Of a stretch of DNA of 64,000 nucleotides, positions 9,186-21,469 are shown piece by piece. Below the pieces are notes generated by a model. It made no database searches and was not told where the DNA came from. It saw nothing but the letters and a program-made list of their open reading frames with translations. The translations under genes were made by a program, and so were the position numbers. Origin of the DNA: Plantago ovata (lineage: Eukaryota; Streptophyta; Magnoliopsida; Lamiales; Plantaginaceae); NCBI GenBank assembly GCA_028274465.1, contig CM051457.1, forward strand, positions 58,141,550 to 58,205,549. Reading direction: 5' to 3'. Each line of letters starts with the position of its first letter. The first letter of the stretch is position 1.

Positions 9186-10667
9186 AACTCCCCAAACCGA
9201 ACCTTTGCTTGTCCTCAAGCATCTAGCTAGACTCTATGCAACCTACATGCAACACAAAGAGGAGTCTCATGCCAAACAAGAAGAAATAATCGATTGTATC
9301 TACCAAATGCTTATGAACAAAGACCATACAAATCATAACATGGAAGTAGGTTGAAGAATGTCTCGATTGAACCTATACACATTCACATATCCACTTTGTT
9401 AAACAAGGGAGTCTCTCGTAACATTCTCTACCTGGACCTAGTCAATGACGAAGTAATGATGCATATCAAAATACAAATGGTTGTCCCGTACCTATGAAAC
9501 TGAGGGCTTACTACTCTTCACCAAGTGAGACTGTCCCTCAAGAGAGGTCGAACCAATACTGGCTCTCATCAAACGAAGGAGGGTTCCCTAAAAGACAACT
9601 CTCCCCTTTTCTAACCGACTCTTAAAGAAAAACTCTTCACCACTTCCTGAATGGCAGGACGAGGGTGGTCTAGAACAAGCCTTGGACTAGGCGACACGAG
9701 AACACAAGGAAGAATTTACAACTCGATTACGAACTACTACAAAAGTTGAAAAATAATGCAATACTTTGCTAAAACTGCTTTTCGGCTTGCTTGGACCCTT
9801 CTTTTGTTTTTTTGGGTCTTATTCTTTTTTTTCCTTTTTTTTTTCTTTTCTTTTTTTTTTCTTTTTTCCAGTTTCTGGAATTTTTTCTTTTTTTTTTCTT
9901 TTCTTTTTTTTCTTTTATAGCCAGCTGTAGCACAATGAAAGGAATTAACAATGACACTACAACGACCTACCCAAACCTATTCGAAAGAATAGGTTGGAGC
10001 ACAAACTCACAAGAGAGAATAAAAACAAACTCAACATGACTCACCAAGACGAAAAATAAGTCATAATGAAAGTAACCCCCTCCCAAAACCTATTTGTTAG
10101 AATAGGTTTCAAACAAAGGATCACACATCTCACTCTACCTCCTTCCTAGGCATTTAGCAATCTCAAAAAGCAAGGTGAAGACTTGTCGCTTCTTACGTAC
10201 ATAATTAAACGAGAATACAACCAAAGACTCTAACATGCAACATTTTATAAGGCCTTCGCGAACCGCAGTAGAGAAAACACCACATAGTGATGTCGAGACT
10301 ACCAAGTTTAACTAGTGCACATACAAATATGACAAACCAAGCGAGACAAACCTCAAACTATTCCATAGAGATGCAATGCATGGGCAATGGTCACAATCAC
10401 TTAGTATATACAATAAAAAATTTCGAAAAATTTGGCAATAAACTCCACACAACATCATGCAAAAACTAGACTAAGGATGAATGCATACGAACAAACTAAA
10501 TCCTAAGAAAGCGGTAAACGTGCCAACAAAGGTATTCACGAGTTATCATAAGAAAAATAAGTTATAGAAATACATAGCGATAACCCCCCCCAGACCTGAA
10601 CTTCGTCATCGAACGTCAAAAGTGGATATGAGGTGAGAGCTAGACGTATACCTGTAACCTGTATTAC
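9186..10667 (-). other. Gypsy 3' non-coding region, copy 2
   Basis: This is collinear with 3689-5182, with the PPT at about 9186-9199 (minus strand) and the duplicated polypurine tract at 9822-9917. No supported coding region is present. Confidence 0.75.
9822..9917 (-). repeat. Duplicated polypurine tract (minus strand), copy 2
   Basis: Same arrangement as 4318-4416: two A/G-rich runs on the minus strand separated by a short spacer containing TTTCTGGAA. Confidence 0.7.
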
Positions 10668-13334
10668 TCAAGGAAACTCGTGATAAACCTCCACTTGATC
10701 ACCGGGAAGCTCAAAGTATGGTTTAACACGTTGCCCATTCACCTTGAAGGTGTCTCCAATTTTCGGGTCCAAGAGTTCTACAGCTCCATGGGGAGCAACT
10801 TGGAAAATCTCGTATGGTCCATCCCATTGAGTACGGAGCTTCCCTGGAAATAAGCGAAGTCGAGAGTTGAACGCTAAGGCTTTCTGGCCAGGGATCAGTT
10901 CTTTCTGCACAATGCCACGATCGTGATACTTCTAGGTTCGTTCCTTGTAAAGCTTGGAGTTCTCATAGGCGCCGAGGCGTAGTTCATCAAGCTCGTCGAG
11001 TTGCATCAACCTTTCTTCCCCAGCTTTTCCCATATCAAGGTTTAGCTCCTTTATTGCCCAATAAGCTCGGTGCTCAAGCTCAACCGAAAGGTGGCATGCT
11101 TTTCCAAACACTAGTCTGTATGGTGTGGTGCCAATTACTGTTTTATAGCTGGTTCTATACGCCCAAAGCGCATCATTCAGTTTTCCAGCCCAATCTTTCT
11201 TGCTAGGCTTCACCACACGCTCAAGGATCTTCTTAATTTGCCGGTTGCTAACCTCTACTTGCCCAGAAGTTTGTGGATGATATGGTGTAGCAACATTATG
11301 GGTAACGCTGTATTTCTTCAATAGTGAGGCAAAGGAACGGTTGACGAAGTGAGAACCTCCATCACTGATAATTGTTCTAGAAATTCCAAACCGGGTGAAC
11401 ATCACATCCTTCAAGAATTTCAAGACTACTGAAGCATCATTCTTCCTAGTGGGGACTGCCTCCACCCACTTAGTGACATAGTCCACCGCGACTAGAATGT
11501 ACTCATATCCCGAGCTTGATGGGAATGGTCCCATAAAATCAATTCCCCATACATCAAAAGGTTCCACTACGAGATTCCCTTGCTGGGGTATTTCTTGCTT
11601 CTTGCCGATATTGCCCCCTCGTTGACATGGGTCACGATTCTTCATAAATTCTCTCGCATCTCGGTGCAAGGATGGCCAGAAGAATCCTGCTTGTAACACT
11701 TTACGGGCTGTTTTATCCCCACTGTAGTGTCCGCCGCACTGAAGCTCATGACAATGACTCAGTACACTTCGTTCTTCTCCCTGTGGAACACACCTCCTCA
11801 AGATTCCACCAGCCCCTTCTCTAAGAAGGTTCAGACCATCCCATATGTAAAACCTGCACTGTTTTGAGAGTGCTCTCCTATCGGAGGCTGAGTAGTTAGT
11901 TGGGAAAATACCCGTAACCAAATAATTCAGAATATCAGCATACCATTGCTCTTCATCTACTCTCATCAAGTGTTCATCGGGGAGATCCTCATTAACAGGA
12001 ATTTCATCTACGGGGATATTTGGAATTGTAGACAAGTGATCAGCTATATGATTTTGTTTACCATCCCTATCCACTATGGTCAAATCAAAGTCTTGTAACA
12101 GTAAGACCCAACGGATTAATCTTGGCTTAGAATCATGTTTAGCTATTAAATGTCTTAAAGCAGCATGATCAGTGTGGACATTCACAGGGTGTCCTGACAA
12201 ATAAGACCTAAACTTTTGTAAAGCAAAGACAACAGCTAAAAATTCTTTTTCAGTAGTTGTATAGTTAACTTGAGCTGAGTCTAAGGTCTTACTAACATAG
12301 TCAATCACACGATACTGCTTGTCTACCTTTTGGCATAAGACTGCCCCCATAGAAAAATTTGAGGCATCACACATTATCTCGAAAGGAAGTTTCCAATTAG
12401 GTGGCACAACTGTAGGAGCAGTGATTAATCTTGCCTTAAGTGTGTTAAAGGCTTCTAAGCAATCTTTAGAAAAATGGAAAATCACATCTTTTGCAAGCAA
12501 GTTGCTTAACGGATTTGCAATTTTTGAAAAATCTTTGATAAACCTCCTATGGAATCCTACACGACCAAGAAACGACTGAAGTTCTTTGACACAAGTGGGT
12601 GGGGGAAGCTTCTCAATTATTTCTATCTTTGCCTTATCTACTTCGATCCCGCTTTCGGAGACCACATGTCCTTAAACAATGCCTTCACTAACAATGTAAT
12701 GACTTTTCTCCCAACTTAGAGTTAAATTGCACTCGATACACCTTTTGAGAACAAGATCTAATCTATGCAAGCATTCATCAAATGAATCACCAAAAAGGTA
12801 AAAATCATCCATGAAAACCTCAACAAACTTAGTCACCATATCAGAAAAAACAGAAAGCATGCACCTTTGAAAAGTGGCGGGGGTGTTACATAGCCCAAAT
12901 GGCATTCTCTTGTAAGCAAACGTTCCGAAGGGGCAAGTGAATATCGTCTTCTCCTCATCCTCTGGCGCAATCCGAATTTGATAGAAACCTGACAAGCCAT
13001 CAAGGAAACAATGAAATTTCCGCCCCGCGAGGCGGTTTAACATGTCATCAATAAAGGGGAGAGGGAAGTGGTCTTTCTTTGTGGCGGCATTTAATGTCCT
13101 ATAGTCAATGCACATCCACCACCCTGTGGTTTTCCTCACTGGCACTAGCTCTCCCTTCTCATTCTCTTCTACCGTATTCCCCGATTTCTTAGGCACAACG
13201 TGTACGGGGCTTACCCACCTACTATCAGGACTGGGATAGATCATATCGGCATCTAGCAACTTAATCACCTCCTTCTTCACGACTTTTTGCATGGCTGGGT
13301 TTATCCTACGCTGAGGTTGCCTAAGTATTCCCAC
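10668..13334 (-). pseudogene. Gypsy pol copy 2: RT, RNase H, integrase (two stops)
   Basis: This is the better preserved pol. RT occupies 13334-12430 (IDYRTLN, MPFGLCNTPATFQR, catalytic FMDDFYLFG), RNase H follows to about 11990 ([48 protein letters not shown]), then integrase with its HHCC motif and DDE core ([33 protein letters not shown]) and the GPY-like C-terminus (WDGPYEI) ending at 10668. Only two stops break it: a TAA at 12672-12674 where copy 1 has a Leu codon, and a TAG at 10932-10934 where copy 1 has Lys. Gag, protease and the RT N-terminus are missing exactly as in copy 1. The Athila/Tat family is inferred from the RT and integrase sequence and the tRNA-Asp primer. Confidence 0.9.
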
Positions 13335-13378
13335 CTGTCACGCGGGTGCCCCGGGTTCGATCCCCGACAACGGCGCCA
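13325..13378 (+). other. tRNA-Asp(GUC) 3' half, 54 nt, with primer site (copy 2)
   Basis: Same as 7831-7884, including the CTGTCAC anticodon loop, T arm and terminal CCA at 13376-13378. The bases in common that differ from tRNA-Asp are identical in the two copies, so both descend from one event. Confidence 0.9.
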
Positions 13379-13381
13379 ATT

Positions 13382-14381
13382 TGATGAACGAGATTGTCAG
13401 ACCCGAACAATCAAATAAAATTTGTTTGAAAGCCAAAGGGCAACTCACAACTACACAAAACACGTAGTGCAGAGGTAAGATGACCTCGAGTGTCGATCTC
13501 TAGGAACTAAACCAGCTTTAACTGAATAACTATATATAATTTCAGTAAACAAATTTATTTTAACTTGACTTAGCAATATATGGAGAGAGCTGGTGATAGT
13601 ATGCTCATTCTAAGTATCAAGTTCTAATTATGCATGAAAGTGCAACTCGTACTGCCTTAAAAGTAATTCGAATTAACAAACACCAAAGACAGATTTGTAG
13701 ACATGTATTTTGAAAGCTTCCTATCTATACTAATACTTGGCTAAGGTTGTTAGTCTTAGTTCACGCAGTACTTGTAATCGAAGATATTGGAAACGATGAT
13801 CTTGAATTGTCCTAGTGTTTCTAACACTTTTCTACGAAGATATTGGCTGAGTCAGATCAAAGATTCAAATAAAATCAATGAAACAATTAAATGACTCAGA
13901 AACTCAATCATGCATAATATGAACCCTAGCTACGAATTCACATACAATCACCAACTAGATGCTTAGCTACTCATATCAATAACACAATCAACAATCATAA
14001 TCAAAGCAATAATGAATGAAAACATGTTGAATTGAAAGATAAATAGCAGAATTGTGAGATACAAAGTTACCACCAAAGGTTGTCAATCTCCGGTGAATTG
14101 CTAAACTCACAAAGATCTAGCAAGGTGAGATCAATTGATGTCCAAATCTCTCCTCTAGCTCCAAATTCACTAAGAAACAATAGTTCTAAGAGAAAATATA
14201 CCCAGAACAAGCTCTAGGGTTTAAGTCTGTAAAAATATGATGAAAGATATGAAAATTCGCAGATTTTTGAAATATATATAGTTGATGTCGGAGGCTGAGC
14301 GGCGGACCGCCCCGTATGCGACGGTGCGGCGGACTGCCCTGTACACGGCGGACCGCCTGGCACGGGCAGAGAGTTGCCTGT
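13382..14381 (-). repeat. Gypsy 5' LTR of copy 2, first part
   Basis: Matches 7888-8879 up to the insertion point of element S. The last five bases (14377-14381, CCTGT) are one copy of the S target duplication. Confidence 0.9.
14377..14381. repeat. TSD of element S, left copy (CCTGT)
   Basis: The right copy at 39210-39214 reads CCCGT, as does the uninterrupted LTR at 8877-8881, so one base has changed here since insertion. Confidence 0.75.
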
Positions 14382-15902
14382 TGTTAGGAAACTTGAAAAT
14401 TTTGATGAGCAATAAACCATGCTAAATTAACGAAAGTCCAGTAACTAGTACTCTTAAGGTCCATAGGAATTTAGAATTTTAAGGACATTGTAAAAGAGGA
14501 ACGTTTGCTGAAGACTTAGTGTAGGTACTAGTTAGGTGCTTTAGGTTGCTGATGAAGTACTTTGTTTTTACAAATGAACTATTGAAGCACTAGAAACGTT
14601 CAGAAACTTGAAGATTTTGAAGACTGAAGACTTAAGAAGATCTCTGAAGATGGTATCTACAAAGGCACATGTTGCTCAGAAAGTGGAAAATTTCAGCAAC
14701 AACTTGCATAAGTGAAAATCTATATGACATAGTAGGTTGTGCTTGCTGAAACTGAGACTGACCGCTTGCTGATATACATATGTGACCTCCTTGCTGAAAG
14801 TACTTGCATTTACGCTCCAATGTTCACATTTGAATTTCATTCAAATGAACATTAAATGCAAAAGTAAGCATGCGAAGAACATGAAGACTAGAAGACAAAT
14901 GAAGGACGCTGCTGAAAGTACAAAAGCAAGATATTGACATCTTAAGGAACAAAGCCTTAGAATTTGAAATTCAAACGGCTCGCTTGATTCACTATAAATA
15001 GAGGTCATCCGGCAAAGAGTTGAAGTTTGTCAACAACGTGATCAAACTCTCACTTGTGCTTAAACACTCATCTTTCATACTCTTAGTGCCTATTGATCCG
15101 TTCCAAGACTTAAAGCTTGAAACAAAAGCTACTTGTGAAGAAGTAGAACATTCACGGCTAAGAAATTAGTTAAGTGTTCTTTCTTTCGAACAAGAACAAG
15201 TCTTGACACCAGAAACAACTTAACTTGTTTACTGCAAAGTATTCAAAGTTTTGTTACTTAGATTACTTGCTATAGCTGAATAAGTTATACTCAAGTCATC
15301 TCATTCCAAACCTCTCTAACTGATAAACACCCTTTTTCAGGCGTGAATTTCAGGGGGAATTAATCAAGCATAGTGTTGCTGATTAGAAGTCCCAAGTTTG
15401 GTGGAGAACAAGGTTTCGTTCTCTAGTTAGGTTGGAAATGAAGCAAGTGTGCTTTGGTTTCTGAAGAATCGTTCTAGATAGGTGTTGTAAGGAATCTCAA
15501 ACTTATCTTAGTGGATTCAGTCCTAGAAAGGACAAAGTGGATTAGTTGAGAGATTACGCCACTCTCAGATACCACTATAAAAAGTTTTTGTGTGATTTAC
15601 TTTACCGCATTTAGTTTTTCAACAAGCTTATCTATCTATACACTGTCACTATGCTCACTTGCTGAAACTAGCACTTACTGAAAAACACTTATTGTATAAA
15701 GACTTTCGCACTCTGTTTTTAAAGTACCAGTAAAAACTTGTTACTGAAAAGTAAGTAGTGCTTGCTGAGAAAGTTAAGTATCAACAAACTCATTTTGAAA
15801 AGTAATAAGCTCTTGCTGAGAAAGATTTTAAACGATGAAAGTTTGAAAAGACTATTCACCCCCCCCCCTCTAGTCTTTTCTTATTGTTTAAAGGGACCAA
15901 CA
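14382..15902 (+). repeat. Element S 5' LTR (1521 bp)
   Basis: Begins TGTTAGGAAACTTG and ends GGGACCAACA two bases before the primer site. It carries a TATA box (14993-15000), a GAAA-loop hairpin (15741-15754; its downstream partner is decayed in this copy) and a poly-C run near the 3' end. It keeps about 60 bp (about 15260-15320) that the 3' LTR has lost by a deletion with GAT at both edges. Confidence 0.95.
14993..15000 (+). promoter_or_regulatory. LTR TATA box (TATAAATA)
   Basis: TATAAATAGAGG sits about 610 bp into the LTR. It is conserved in the 3' LTR (38356) and in LTR B on the minus strand (about 52791), and altered in LTR A. It is a likely core promoter for the genomic RNA. Confidence 0.7.
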
Positions 15903-15904
15903 AG

Positions 15905-15916
15905 TGGTATCAGAGC
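15905..15916 (+). other. Primer-binding site, tRNA-Met (TGGTATCAGAGC)
   Basis: Two bases downstream of the 5' LTR. Complementary to the 3' end of initiator tRNA-Met, as in most plant copia elements. Confidence 0.95.
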
Positions 15917-16014
15917 TGAAGGTTCTTTAACCTTCAGCACTGAACCTAGATCCCCTTAGGTGCTTTCCGTAAATCACTCTCACTTGATCAGTTTGGTGGT
16001 CTTTTGCTGACAGG

Positions 16015-18406
16015 ATGTCTTTAGGAGACGCTCCCTTGCTGAAGCTGGAAAACTATGAAAAATGGCGAAACAACATGATGCTACATCTTGAGGCCATTAG
16101 TGATGAAATGGTCACTGTCATAAATGATGGACCTATAAAGATCACTAAACTTGAGAGAAGCTTTCCTCACAAAACCACGGATACCGCTGGTAAGGAAACT
16201 ATCTTAGGAGAAGCGGTTGACACCGCCGTTCCAAAACCAAGAGAGAAATGGACTTCTAACGAAGCCAAAAGATTCCGTCTTGATGGCCAAGCAAGAAACA
16301 TCATCATTCGATCAACTCCGGATACTATACAGTGCAAACTGTGGGGTGCCAAAACTGCTAAGGAAGCTTTGAAAATGGTTCAAGATCTTTGCGCGGGATC
16401 TGACAAAACCAAGGAAAACAAACTCGAAGTTCTGAAGTTAAAGTTCCAGAACTTTAAACAAGGTACAAATGAGTCACTAGAAGACTTGGATTTCAGATTC
16501 ACAATTCTAGTAAGTGAGATGGCTGCCTTAGGAGTTGGAAATCTTTACTCAGATTCTGAGAAGGTGAAAACCATTATTAGAAGTCTGAACAAGGAATGAA
16601 TCCATACTCAGAATTTCTACTATAATCAAGGAATGCCAAACATCAAACCTACAGAGTTGTTCTCTCATCTTTCTACTATCAACTACGAGACAATGCAAAG
16701 AGAAAATGTGTTTGCTGAAAAATCGCAAAACATTGCTCTTGCTGCAAAGCCGTCATCTTCTGAAAAGAAGAATGATAAAGAGCCTGCTGATGAAAATGCT
16801 TTAGTTGTTTAAAACATTAAGAAATTCATCAGTAAAGAACTTGAAAGGCGAAAAGCAAAAGAGAAGCTGAAAAAGCATCTTGGTAACAACTACCATAAAT
16901 ACAAGAATGAGGCTAGCTCGCTGAACAAGCAGGCTCAGGAAGCAAATTCCTCTGAAGAACCAGCAGTTGGAAATGATCTTTGCTTTTACTGCAAAAAACC
17001 TGGACTCTTCAAAGCAAATTGTCCTTTGCTGAAGGGTAAATCTGCTGAAAAGAAGAAGAAGTTCAAAAGGGCTTTTATTGCTGAAGAAAAGAAGAAGCTT
17101 CAATCAAAAATCGATGCGTTGTGCATTGATACTAGCTCTGAAGACAGTGAGGTAGAGAGCTCAGACACTTAAGAAGAAGCCACTCTTGATGTAGAGATTG
17201 GCAAGGAAGTTTGTGGAATAGCTATGGAAGCTTATCCAGATGTGTCAAACTACGAATTCTGCCTCATGGCCGGTCAGGTAAACAGTCCTACCTCTGACTC
17301 TGACTCAGAAAGTGAAGATGATATTGACCTTGATAGAATTCAAGGAGAAATCGAAAGATTTGAGAAAACTCTGAGCAAACAACAAGAGAAACTACAAAAT
17401 GCTGAAACTCTGACCAAGCAAACCACTGAAAAGTACGTCTTGCTAGAAGAGTCAGAAAAGAAGGATGCTTAAATATTGCATCTCAAGAAGTTGATTGCTG
17501 AAGCTACAAAGAAGAATTCTCAAATGGCAATAGAATTGAAAGAGTATCAGTCCTCAATTCTAAAGTTACTTGCTGAAATACAAGAAATGAAAAAGATGAA
17601 AATCAATTTCAAATCTTATGCTGATGCAAGTAATACGCTGACTGAACTAAACTCTTACTTGAGAGATCCATCTCAGAAAGAAGGTTTAGGTGCAACGTAT
17701 GAAGGTGATGACGCAATAATCTTGAGTAAAGACAAATCACCAATTACCTTTGTACGCGCAACTGATAGTGGTCAACCAGAACTCTATCAGATTGGTCAAT
17801 CTAAGGTTGCTGAAAAATGCAATCAAGTACCTACGACCGTAAAGCCCGCTGTTGCTACTCAAAGTAACAAGACTGTAAAAGGTAGAAAGGTTGCTGAAAA
17901 GCAAACTGTTAAGAAAAAGGATGCTGTAAAGCAATTTGTTAAGTCAAAAGGAAAGATTACTAAAAGTAATTAGAAGACCTTTGCTGACAAACCTGAATCA
18001 AGTAAGGTTGCTGAGACAAAAGCTCAGCATTCTCCGAAAAGTGGACTCGGTTTCAAAACCAAGCAAAGTCAACTTTTTCATGAGTATAAGCAAAATCAGC
18101 AAAGATACTTCAAAGAGATGAATAAAACCAAGCCTAAGAGTTCTGACAAAACTCAAAACGCTAGGACTAGAAGGAACCTTGCCAGAAAAGAACTTACTGA
18201 AAAGTATGTTCAGCAAAAAGGTCAACCGAGCAAGACACCACATCAGAAAGTGGATTTGATCAGCACAAATCAAAAGTCTTTCGGCTCAAAACCTCCTAGT
18301 TCCTCAGCAAGTAGAAAACAAGTCAAAGTTGAAAAACTTTAAGACTTGGGTTTCCACTGGATGCATTCTTGAACATGTTAATGGACATCCAATATTGGAT
18401 AATTAA
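16015..18406 (+). pseudogene. Element S gag (broken)
   Basis: Gag builds the particle that packages the RNA. The ATG at 16015 opens MSLGDAPLLKLENYEKWRNN, a typical copia capsid start, followed by a UBN2-like capsid region to about 16800 and a zinc knuckle at about 16978-17022. In the knuckle CFYCKKPGLFKANC the usual His is Leu, so this CCHC motif is broken. A long acidic then basic, coiled-coil-like C-terminal region follows. Stops lie at 16597 (TGA), 16810, 17170, 17470 and 17971. The gag frame ends at TAA 18404-18406, in the same place as in fragment E, so that stop may be ancestral rather than decay. Confidence 0.85.
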
Positions 18407-20380
18407 CTTGTTTGCTCTTGATTGTGCAGACTTCAGCCACGGAGACAAACAATGCAATCTGGCACTTTGACAGTGGTTGTGGAAAGCACATGACGGGCAA
18501 CAAGAAAAACCTTATAAACTATAGACGGTGGTCTGAAGGTCCAACAATAAGGTTTGCTGGTGGAGGCTTTGGTTCTACAAAAGGTTATAGTGACGTGAAG
18601 TTAGGATGCATTACCATTTCAGGAGTTTTTTATGTGAAAAATCTTAAGTTTAACCTTTTAAGCATGAGTCAATTCGCTGATAAAGGATACTTCATAAAAA
18701 TCAAAAGTGATGAATGTAAACTTATAGACTTTGAGACAAAGAAGGTTATTATGGTTGCTAGAAGATCAGTAGGTTTGTACACTGTAGATTGGTCTTCATC
18801 GATCGTTGAAAAATGCCTTGTCTCAGATCATGATTGCCTTGCTGAAAAAGCATGGTTATGGCGAAAACGAACAAGTCACCTAAACTTCAAGACGCTGAAT
18901 AGATGTCTAAAAAGGCACTTGTAGTTGGATTACCTAAAGTTACTTTCAAGAAGGATGGTGTTTGCAATGCATGTCAGCAAGGAAAGAAAACCAAATCTTC
19001 TTTTAAGAACAAGGAAGTACCGTCAACTACAAAACCTTTACAACTCTTGCACATGGACTTGTTTGAATCTTCTTCAACAAGCTATGCTGGTAAGAAGTAT
19101 GGTCTGGTGGTGGTAGATGACTATTCAAGATTCACTTGGGTAGTATTTATCAAGCACAAGTCTGAAACAAGGACTGAAATACCTAACTTGCTGAATAAGC
19201 TTGAAGTCATGAAAAATGACAAGGTAAAAGTCATAAGAACAGACCATGGTACTGAGTTTGTGAACCAGTACATAACTGAGTATTTCACTTCAAAAGGCAT
19301 ACAACATCAGTTATCCTCAGTAAGGACACCACAACAAAATGGTGTTGCTGAAAGGAAGAATCGCACCCTAAAGGAAGCAGCAAGAACAATGCTTGCTGAC
19401 ACTGAAATAAGTGAAGCTTACTGGGTTGAAGCGATTAATACCGCCTTCTATACTCAAAACAGATGTCTGATTACTAAGGAATACAACAAAACTCCCTATG
19501 AGTTATTTGTTGGAAGACCACCTAACATCACTTATCTAAGAGTATTTGGTTGTAAGTGTTTTGTTCTTTACAATGGTAGAGAATACTTAAGAACATTTCA
19601 ACCAAAGGCAGACGAAGCGATATTTCTTGGTTACTCCTTGCATAGTAAAGCACGATTAGTTGCTCAAGGTTACTGTCAGACTGAAGGATTGAACTATGAT
19701 GAGTCTTATGCACCAGTTGCAAGATTGGATGCAATACGACTTTTCTTGGAATTTGCTGCTCACAATGACTTCATTGTTTATCAAATGGATGTTAAAAGTG
19801 CATTCCTAAATGGTGAACTTGCTGAAGAAGTCTACTTGGAACAACCCCTGGCGGCTTTGAACTTCCCTCTGAAACCAAAATGGTATACAAGCTTCAGAAA
19901 GCTGTATATGGTCTAAAGCAAGCACCAAGAGCTTGGTATGATACCTTAGCTAAGTTCTTGTTGGACAATGGTTTCAAGAAAGGTGAAGTTGACAAAACTT
20001 TATTTACCATGAACCATGATGGTAAAATACTCTTATTTCATATTTATGTGGATGACATAATATTTGGATCTAAGGACAAGCAACTTTGTGATGATTTTGC
20101 CAAACTCATGACAAACTAGTTTGAAATGAGTATGATGGGTAAATTGAATTATTTCCTAGGATTGCAAGTCAAGCAACTCAAAGATGGAATATTCATAAAT
20201 CAAGCAACGTATGCAAAGGAAATGCTCATAAAGTTTAGGATCAAAGAGGAAGAAAAACGTGAAAAGATCCCTATGAGCGTTGGTACCAAATTGTGCTATA
20301 CTAAAGAAGATAAGTGTGTTGAAGAACACAAGTATAGGAAGCTCATTGGTTCCTTGTTGTATTTAACAGCAAGTAGACCT

Positions 20381-20842
20381 GACATTGTAACGACCCGACC
20401 AATCCGGCCGGCATGGTGGACGGTCCCACACACGTCTCCACAGTATGATATTGTCCGCTTTGGGCCTGAGCCCGCACGGATTGGTCGGGTCGTTACAAAT
20501 GGTATCAAATCCTAGATCAACCCAAAGCCCGCACCGGGTGGACGGTTGGTAAAGGTTATTGTCAGTTTGTCACCCCCACCACTTAAGGCGCTCGACGAGG
20601 ACGTCGAGGCTTTAAGGGGGTAGTTTGTAATGCCCTGCATCCCACATCGCTTAAGAGTAAGTGGAATAAAGGGTATATATGTTAGACCACCACTCTCACA
20701 TGGTATGAGGCCTTTTGGATGATTACAAAAGCAAATCCGTGCGGGCTCAGGCCCAAAGCGAACAATATCATACTGTGGAGACGTGTGTGGGACCGTCCAG
20801 GAGTAACCACGCCGGCCGGATTGGTCGGGTTGTTAATGACAT
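20381..20842 (+). mobile_element. TRIM retrotransposon with foldback 5' LTR (20386-20837) and 5-bp TSD
   Basis: A 452-bp insertion in RNase H is flanked by GACAT (20381-20385 and 20838-20842), and A shows the uninterrupted site. It has a 3' LTR of 212 bp (20626-20837, from TGTAATGCCC), a PPT (about 20612-20623, TTAAGGGGGTAG), a primer site TGGTATCAAATC (20500-20511) and a 112-bp 5' LTR (20386-20497). There is no coding capacity, as in terminal-repeat retrotransposons in miniature. The 5' LTR is abnormal: most of it is an inverted copy of the LTR 3' part. Confidence 0.8.
20386..20497 (+). repeat. Foldback 5' LTR of the TRIM
   Basis: 20386-20484 reads as the reverse complement of 20737-20837 (GTAACGACCCGACCAATCC against GGATTGGTCGGGTTGTTA). 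It then switches at CGGATT into the normal LTR end (GGTCGGGTCGTTACA). The normal first half of the LTR is absent. Confidence 0.8.
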
Positions 20843-21469
20843 TCAGTATGTTGTTTGTGTGTGTGCAAGATTCCAATCAGATCCAAGAGAATCACACTAC
20901 AAAAAGGCACTTAAGATACTGAAACATGTCAAAGGTACAATCAATGTTGGATTATGGTATCCTAAAGATTCTGGTTTGGAATTGGTTGGTTATTCTGATG
21001 CTGATCATGCAGGATCAACTCTTGATAGAAAAATTACTTCTGGAACTTGTCAGTTTCTAGGTACTTGATTATTATCATGGTTCAACAAGAAGCAAACCTG
21101 TGTTGCCAATTCATCTACTGAATCTGAGTACATTGCTGCTGGTTGTTGCACAGCTCAAATCCTATGAATTCAGCAACAATTAAGAGATTATGGTATTTCT
21201 GCAAAGAAAACCCCAATCTTTTGTGATAATACAAGTGCTATTGCTATCACGCAAAATCCTAAGTTCCACTCAAGGACAAAGCACATTGATATTAGACATC
21301 ATTTCATTAGAGATCATGTGGAAAAAGGAGACATTGAGGTTGTGAAAGTAGGTATTGATGATCAACTTGCTGACATCTTTACCAAGCCCCTACCAGATAA
21401 TAGGTTCGCAATGCTTAGGTATAACCTTGGATTGATCGAACTACCTCAATAGTAAGGGATACATTTGGC

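Larger units (their letters stand above)
18403..21452 (+). pseudogene. Element S pol: protease, integrase, RT, RNase H (broken)
   Basis: The polyprotein starts in a different frame from gag. Retropepsin has the active site DSGCGKHMTG (DSG at 18469-18477). GAG-pre-integrase ends near 18900. Integrase has [21 protein letters not shown] and the VAERKNRT stretch (about 18850-19640). An 813-bp deletion relative to A joins the integrase C-terminus to RT at 19647-19651. RT continues with [15 protein letters not shown] and catalytic YVDDIIFGS (20045-20071). RNase H ([19 protein letters not shown]) is split by a TRIM at 20386-20837. Frameshifts occur near 18900 and 19855, with a TAG at 20118. The end is TAG 21450-21452. 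Confidence 0.9.

Noticed and set aside
15857-15870. Poly-C run at the LTR 3' end as a functional tract
   Set aside because: Its length varies strongly among LTR copies (short in LTR A, long in the 3' LTR of S), as expected for homopolymer slippage or sequencing error.
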